Part shown: positions 7,384-11,785 of the stretch, piece by piece | Position numbering within the stretch: the stretch's first letter is position 1 | Layout of the letters: each line of letters begins with the position of its first letter | Source of the DNA: Candidatus Heimdallarchaeota archaeon | Lineage (GTDB): Archaea; Asgardarchaeota; Heimdallarchaeia; Heimdallarchaeales; Heimdallarchaeaceae | Direction: 5' to 3' | Assembly: GCA_030628305.1 (NCBI GenBank) | Contig: DAOVRE010000020.1 | Coordinates: forward strand, 1-11,785 | DNA length: 11,785 nucleotides | Made by a program: the position numbers and the translations under genes | Notes under the pieces: model-generated | The model's database searches: none | Seen by the model: only the letters and a program-made list of their open reading frames with translations | Told to the model about the DNA's origin: nothing

Positions 7384-7985
7384 ATTTTCCGAAACTCCTC
7401 TGTTATTTTTCTCCTTTCCTCTTCTCCAAATTCGACAAGAGTTCTATAATTATATGACCAATCGTTACGTAGTTTCTTTATGTAACCCTGTTGCACTAAT
7501 TTTCTTAAACATAAATCAACCTGATATGCTTTCATTCTGTTTGTATCGATTAGCTTTTCTTTAATTATCTTTGTTGAAAGAGGTCCAGATTGGGTTTCAA
7601 GAATTCCTATTATTGTTCCAAGAACAATGAATTCGCTCTTCAATAATTCCGAAGGAGCATAAAATGCAGATTTCAAACTATACCACATCTCACCATCAAT
7701 TGTATATTCCACCACATCCAATCCAAGAATTTCAACAAATCTTTTGTATTCTTCAATAATCTCACGAAGAGTATCAATGTCAAATCTTGTTGCAAGAAGA
7801 AGATCAATCTCTGAACTTCCAAAAACAAATATCTTGTCTTTAACCCATCTTCTAGACAAGATAGTGGTTAACTCTTTGAACAATTCACTTTTTTCTTCAT
7901 CTGTTATAGCAGCTGGAAGTTTGACAATTTCAGGTTTGTCGTCTAGTGCTTCATCGTTATTTTGAAATTCCTCTTCCATTTTCAC
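7380..7985 (-). CDS. KITE-like (ScpB/Nse3-type) tandem winged-helix SMC partner
   Basis: The 201-residue protein begins with an acidic tail (1-30). A first winged-helix unit (about 31-105) contains IDTLREIIEEYKRFVEILGL, and its hairpin VVEYTIDGEMWYSLKS resembles the ScpB segment ending in a glycine and a Tyr-rich strand. A second winged helix (about 115-187) contains FIVLGTIIGILETQSGPLS, then a recognition-type helix with LCLRKLVQQGYIKKL, and closes with YNYRTLVEFG, like the ScpB ending that reaches a TT-FL-FGL pattern. Tandem winged helices beside a SMC ATPase define KITE proteins, which bind the kleisin and DNA: ScpB in bacteria, Nse1 and Nse3 in Smc5/6. The start is GTG at 7985, with an ATG two codons later (7979); GAAGTGAC upstream fits either. 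It begins 8 bases after the preceding gene and shares 4 bases with the next. Residue identity to ScpB is low by eye, so the call rests on architecture and context. Confidence 0.65.
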   Translation of the reverse strand: MKMEEEFQNNDEALDDKPEIVKLPAAITDEEKSELFKELTTILSRRWVKDKIFVFGSSEIDLLLATRFDIDTLREIIEEYKRFVEILGLDVVEYTIDGEMWYSLKSAFYAPSELLKSEFIVLGTIIGILETQSGPLSTKIIKEKLIDTNRMKAYQVDLCLRKLVQQGYIKKLRNDWSYNYRTLVEFGEEERRKITEEFRKI

Positions 7986-7993
7986 GTCACTTC

Positions 7994-8749
7994 TTAATTT
8001 TTCTTTGGTGAAAGAAGAACGCTACTAGATATTCCTTTTAATTCTTCATAATCACCGTTCTTTGAAAATACAAGATATTCACCTTGTTGAACCACACGTA
8101 TTTTTTTCTCGCTGATCATCTTTGATAAGATTTCAGTTTCTACAACCGATAATAGATTTTCCAATTCTTTTTTCTTGAATTTCTTATCCAGAAGCTTCTC
8201 AAACAAATCTTTTTCATAATTCAATATATCACCATAACTCAATAAAATGCTTTCAAATACTCTGAGTACATCTTGATTTTTCCGAATGAAAAGTTTAATT
8301 TCATCCCTATCTTCAGACGCTATCAATTCTGTTTTAGCTTCGAAATCTACACTACTATATTCTATCGTAGGTTTTCCTATTGTAAAAAATATTGACTGGC
8401 ATGCTTTTGCTACGAATTGCCCAAAATTATTCAGTCTTTGTTCTAAAAGAAACATCTGTTCTAAATAGCTTGATTCCCTCAACTCACCCATGTTGATGAA
8501 ACCTTCATACAGTGCAGAATCCACTAAGCTCTCTCTCTGACTATTAAGATAGATATAAGCATCCGTTACTCTCTTCCTGTCATTTTCCGACTCAATTACA
8601 CCTACTACTTCTTTCTTTCTGAGCGATTTAGAATATTTTTTCTCTAATTCAAAGAGAGTTTGAAAGATTATTTCAGACCAGCTGCTTGTCTCTTCAATCA
8701 TAGTTGTCTCAAAACTATTAGGTTCGTTTGTAGATTCTTGGTCTGTCAT
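7994..8749 (-). CDS. SMC-operon subunit, possible kleisin (ScpA/Nse4-like)
   Basis: The 251-residue, mostly helical protein starts ATGA-overlapped with the SMC stop codon, a sign of translational coupling. An acidic, disordered-looking N-terminus (1-25) precedes helices at about 25-45 and 55-80. A long amphipathic helix follows (about 95-122, LEQMFLLEQRLNNFGQFVAK). The C-terminal region 178-230 (FEKLLDKKFKKKELENLL, then ILSKMISEKKIRVVQQGEYLVFSK) has the helix-helix-wing outline of a winged helix, as kleisins use to cap the SMC head. Length and gene order SMC, this gene, KITE match smc-scpA-scpB. I recognise no diagnostic kleisin motif, so it could also be a second KITE or an unrelated subunit. 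A Shine-Dalgarno sequence is present. Confidence 0.5.
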   Translation of the reverse strand: MTDQESTNEPNSFETTMIEETSSWSEIIFQTLFELEKKYSKSLRKKEVVGVIESENDRKRVTDAYIYLNSQRESLVDSALYEGFINMGELRESSYLEQMFLLEQRLNNFGQFVAKACQSIFFTIGKPTIEYSSVDFEAKTELIASEDRDEIKLFIRKNQDVLRVFESILLSYGDILNYEKDLFEKLLDKKFKKKELENLLSVVETEILSKMISEKKIRVVQQGEYLVFSKNGDYEELKGISSSVLLSPKKN

Positions 8750-11718
8750 ATAATCACCTTAGATTCAATTAATATTTTATGTGTAAACTCATCTGAAAGC
8801 TGAACATCATCAAGCGAAGGAGTAATTAGAATAAATTGAGGAGTAATAGATCTATTCTCTTTTGCTATCTTGTATGTAGCTAATGCCATTGCAAAAGCCA
8901 ATGACTTATTTTTCTTATCTAATTTTTGTGTGAATTCATCAATGGCATGAATCGGGGAGTGGTTTATCATGTGAAGTGCTAAGATTATGGCTTGAGCAAT
9001 TAACGTTTTTTCTCCACCTGATAACTGTCTATATTTTCTATCATCACCTTTTGTTTCAGCCTCAATTATCAACCCTGAATTTGTCTCATCGTTGTAATTT
9101 ACTATACTTAAAGATATATTCTCAAAAACATCTTTTAGAAGTAAATTGAGCATTTTATTGAGATGAGAAACGATTTGTTTCAAACTACCTTCCCATTCAG
9201 CTAAACGTTTTTCCAGATCTTTCTTTAGATTATTCAAATGTTTTTGAGTTTCTTCTACTTCTACTTTTAACAGCTCAACTTTACGCTCTTGCTCTTCAAG
9301 AGTTTCTTCGGTGACTGCAGGTGTTATTTCAAGAAGTTCAAGCTGTCCTTTAATTTTGTTATAATCAGAGAAGATGTCTTCTTTATTTTCACGAATCACT
9401 TCAGGCTGTAAACCTTTCTCTTGAGCTAAACTGAGTAAATCACTGAGTAGATTATCTATTTCCTCAACCTCTATATTCAACAATTCAACATGTCTGATAA
9501 TTCTATTTTTTCTGGATGAAAGTTCATTGATTCTATGAGATAACTCTGAAAATTCACTTCTCTTATTTTGTTCGAGACTTCTCTTGATTTTCAATTCATT
9601 ATCCATTTTTATTAATTGAGAGGCATGATTTTCGATTTTAACATTTATCTGCTCCAAACCATTGCGTTCTTCGCCTAATTGTTGTTCCACTTCATTCTTT
9701 CTACTTTCTAGATTGATGAATTCTCTTTCTACTTCATCACCTGACATTTCCCATGGACGAAGATAATTTTCTATCTCTCTTTTCTTATTTTCAAGTTCAC
9801 TTCTTTCCTGAATATATTGACTTTCTTCTGCAGCTAGCTCTTCCATGTTAGTGTAAAGAGCTTGTAAATTTTCTCGTATTCTTTCTATTGATAAGTATTT
9901 ATCCAAAGAAACGTTTAATCTCACGCGATATTTGCTTGGTGGTCTGGAAAAAGCTTCTCTAGATAGATAGTAGCTCTTACCATCAGTTGTAAGAATGTTT
10001 GCCCTGATTTGTTTTGCATAATTAGTGAGGAGATTTGGAGGCAATTCAGGAAATGCAAGAACAATGTTTACAAATCGTTTAAGATATAGTTTAACTTGAG
10101 TAGAGGTTTTTATTAAATTAATAACATTATCAATCACACCATCTGGTTTCTCCTTCAAACTAGTGGACGTGAGATAATCAGGTTTAGGACCTTGTTCTTC
10201 TTCTAGTACTCTTCCTACAGTGAAGTTAGGCTTGAATGATGGGAAGATGTTATCATAAATTTCTTTGGCTGCATGATATGCCTCCTCAGATGTAGCAATG
10301 AATCCAAATAAATTTCTACCTAAAGCTTGTTTTATTACTTCAGAATACTTCACAAAATCAGGCAAGATTGTTATAACTTCATAAACTGGTCCAATAATTT
10401 CTTTTGAGTAGTGAGAGGATTTGATACCTTCTTTGAATTTTATTGAATCTTTTACAAGATTTCGCTCATATTCACTTAAGTCACCATAGAGACTAGCTCG
10501 TTCATCTATACGTTTCTTGATCACGTTCTCTTCATTGGATTTTTCCTTCAATTCCTTTGAGAGATCTAATATTCTAACATTCAGATGCTTCTGCTGCTTC
10601 TTAATACTGTTAAGTTGATCTTGAAGGTTAATTTTTTCATTCAAAGTATCATTTGTTTTTACTTTGCGAAATTCAGTAAGTTTCTCATCTAAGTTATTGA
10701 GAGTTTCCTTGAATTGGTTTATTTTTCGTTCCTTTTCCTCTTTTTGTCCCTCAAATCGGCTTACTTTGTCACTTAAAATGTCTCTCTCATTGATCAAGCT
10801 ATTATTGTCTTTCTCGAGATTCTCAAGTTCTTTTCTAGTTTTATTATAGTCCTCGTTGGTAGATTGGAGCTGTGTACTTAGATTACTTAATTCATTCTTC
10901 TTGGATGTAAGTTCTTCTTTAGATTCTTGCAATCTATCTTTGCTCTCGAGTGCGTTAAACCAAACCAATTCTCTATCAACATTCTCAAAACGGGTGATAA
11001 GTTCTTTCTTTTTTTCTAATCTTTCGAAATTTTCTTTCAGTTTGCTCAGAGAAGTTTTTTCTTTTTCAAGTTGCAACACCAAAGGAGAGAATTCTTTATT
11101 TTTTTCATCAACTCTCCTCTTTGAAGTTAAATAACTTGCAAATATCTCTTTTAGTCCAGTAGCTGCAAGAAGACTGTCTAGTTTCTTACGAGGGGAACCA
11201 TCAGCAAATGAGCTTAGATACCCCTCCTCTGTAAAATTGAGCATTGTATCATCATAAATGCCAATGCTTTTCATTAATCTTTGTACTTGCTTTCGAGCAA
11301 TAGATTGCTTTTTACCTTTAGTGTCTACAATACTTCTTCTCATATCTCCTTCTTTATTGATTCTTATTTCTAAATGAAATCTATCTTTGTTTACAATGTT
11401 GCTAATATCAGGATCTGAACTAGAAATTATCCTTTGATCATTTATCATGGGATTATGCAAAAATAGTTGAATTATACAATGATCATCAAAGGGTCCAACA
11501 AGATCTTTGTACGAACTTAAACTTACTCTACTTGGTGTATGCCCAATAGAAAGTATAAGAGCTTCAAGCAACTGTGTCTTTCCACTCCCATTTGCGCCTG
11601 AAATTACTATAATTGGTAGTTCAGACAGTTCTAATTCTGTGAACTTGTGCATCTTAAAATTGCAGAGCGTCAAACGATGAAATATGAAGTTATCTGGTTT
11701 TAGTACTAAAGAAGACAT
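8746..11718 (-). CDS. SMC family ATPase of Smc5/6 type
   Basis: The 990-residue protein is a chromosome-tethering ABC ATPase. The N-terminal head has Walker A at 41-48 (GANGSGKT). Coiled-coil arms span about 200-425 and 605-860. Between them, residues 427-600 are a globular SMC hinge (GPVYEVITILPDF, then KQALGRNLFGFIATSEEAYHAAKEIYDN). The C-terminal head has signature LSGGEKTL (899-906) and Walker B HAIDEF with catalytic Glu928, followed by TQKLDKKNK. That D-loop resembles Smc5 DEINQGMD and Smc6 DEFDVYMD rather than the LDEVDAALD of Smc1-4 and prokaryotic Smc. The segment QFILITPSL (961-969) is the ITP/LTP motif typical of Smc5/6. Absence of a CxxC hook excludes Rad50. The Q-loop appears to carry Glu165 instead of Gln. 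Only one SMC gene is present, so a homodimer, or a partner encoded elsewhere, is expected. The ATG at 11718 heads the operon; TTTAAATATT lies about 35-40 bases upstream. Confidence 0.9.
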   Translation of the reverse strand: MSSLVLKPDNFIFHRLTLCNFKMHKFTELELSELPIIVISGANGSGKTQLLEALILSIGHTPSRVSLSSYKDLVGPFDDHCIIQLFLHNPMINDQRIISSSDPDISNIVNKDRFHLEIRINKEGDMRRSIVDTKGKKQSIARKQVQRLMKSIGIYDDTMLNFTEEGYLSSFADGSPRKKLDSLLAATGLKEIFASYLTSKRRVDEKNKEFSPLVLQLEKEKTSLSKLKENFERLEKKKELITRFENVDRELVWFNALESKDRLQESKEELTSKKNELSNLSTQLQSTNEDYNKTRKELENLEKDNNSLINERDILSDKVSRFEGQKEEKERKINQFKETLNNLDEKLTEFRKVKTNDTLNEKINLQDQLNSIKKQQKHLNVRILDLSKELKEKSNEENVIKKRIDERASLYGDLSEYERNLVKDSIKFKEGIKSSHYSKEIIGPVYEVITILPDFVKYSEVIKQALGRNLFGFIATSEEAYHAAKEIYDNIFPSFKPNFTVGRVLEEEQGPKPDYLTSTSLKEKPDGVIDNVINLIKTSTQVKLYLKRFVNIVLAFPELPPNLLTNYAKQIRANILTTDGKSYYLSREAFSRPPSKYRVRLNVSLDKYLSIERIRENLQALYTNMEELAAEESQYIQERSELENKKREIENYLRPWEMSGDEVEREFINLESRKNEVEQQLGEERNGLEQINVKIENHASQLIKMDNELKIKRSLEQNKRSEFSELSHRINELSSRKNRIIRHVELLNIEVEEIDNLLSDLLSLAQEKGLQPEVIRENKEDIFSDYNKIKGQLELLEITPAVTEETLEEQERKVELLKVEVEETQKHLNNLKKDLEKRLAEWEGSLKQIVSHLNKMLNLLLKDVFENISLSIVNYNDETNSGLIIEAETKGDDRKYRQLSGGEKTLIAQAIILALHMINHSPIHAIDEFTQKLDKKNKSLAFAMALATYKIAKENRSITPQFILITPSLDDVQLSDEFTHKILIESKVII
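8752..8760 (-). promoter_or_regulatory. Strong Shine-Dalgarno site of the possible kleisin gene
   Basis: Minus-strand AAGGTGATT lies 2 bases before the ATG at 8749, inside the 3' end of the SMC gene. It matches the 16S rRNA anti-Shine-Dalgarno complement (AGGAGGTGATC) over seven bases and fixes the start at the ATGA overlap. Confidence 0.65.
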
Positions 11719-11750
11719 CGTATCCCACTCTTGAAATCTAGCGACAAATC

Positions 11751-11760
11751 AATATTTAAA
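11751..11760 (-). promoter_or_regulatory. TATA-like element of the SMC operon promoter
   Basis: Minus-strand TTTAAATATT is centred about 37 bases upstream of the SMC ATG, placing the mRNA start roughly 10 bases before the codon. GAGTGGG near -10 is at best a weak Shine-Dalgarno match. The other three operon genes are joined by overlaps or an 8-base gap, and I see no internal promoter. Confidence 0.45.
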
Positions 11761-11785
11761 ACCAGCTATTACGAAAGATTAAAAA

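Noticed and set aside
8746..11718. Reading the large ATPase as Rad50 or SbcC
   Set aside because: No CxxC zinc hook at mid-protein; a globular SMC hinge is there instead, no Mre11 gene is adjacent, and the C-terminal motifs are Smc5/6-like.
1..11785. CRISPR arrays, tRNA or rRNA genes, insertion sequences
   Set aside because: Reading both strands by eye I saw no direct repeats with regular spacers, no tRNA cloverleaf sequence, no transposase frame and no terminal inverted repeats. Small RNAs cannot be excluded.

Overview
The window is AT-rich and reads as archaeal. Promoters look like TATA boxes about 30 bp upstream of the start, one transcript looks leaderless, and genes end in short hairpins followed by T-rich tracts. 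The solute-binding protein has a C-terminal membrane anchor ending in basic residues, as many archaeal surface proteins do. An Smc5/6-type SMC gene next to KITE-like and zinc-finger genes makes an Asgard archaeon my best guess. That is an inference; no rRNA or other phylogenetic marker is present.

Layout. Bases 1-193 hold only a promoter with an inverted repeat over its TATA box. Bases 194-1798 (+) encode a cytoplasmic transglutaminase-like protein, cut by one in-frame TGA between its catalytic Cys and its His/Asp. Bases 1824-6361 (-) carry an ABC importer pair: a solute-binding protein, then a double-length permease with a seven-repeat LVIVD beta-propeller inserted after its first membrane helix. 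No ATPase gene accompanies them. Bases 6362-6569 are a divergent intergenic region with a candidate promoter and operator. Bases 6570-6931 (+) hold a small exported, membrane-anchored protein broken by single-base changes in homopolymers.

Bases 6928-11718 (-) form a tight four-gene operon, in transcription order: a 990-residue SMC ATPase with Smc5/6-type motifs, a 251-residue possible kleisin, a 201-residue KITE-like double winged-helix protein, and a 151-residue protein with a RING/FYVE-like cysteine pattern. The joints are a 4-base overlap, an 8-base gap and a 4-base overlap. The set parallels both bacterial Smc-ScpA-ScpB and eukaryotic Smc5/6 with Nse4 (kleisin), Nse3 (KITE) and Nse1 (RING). 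This is the best candidate here for an undescribed system: a minimal archaeal Smc5/6-like DNA-tethering complex.

The operon and the importer are read on the same strand but are separated by the broken gene and by terminators, so they are probably separate transcription units. Two genes carry disabling changes while about 9 kb of other coding sequence is intact. This leaves real pseudogenes, recoding and assembly error as open explanations.
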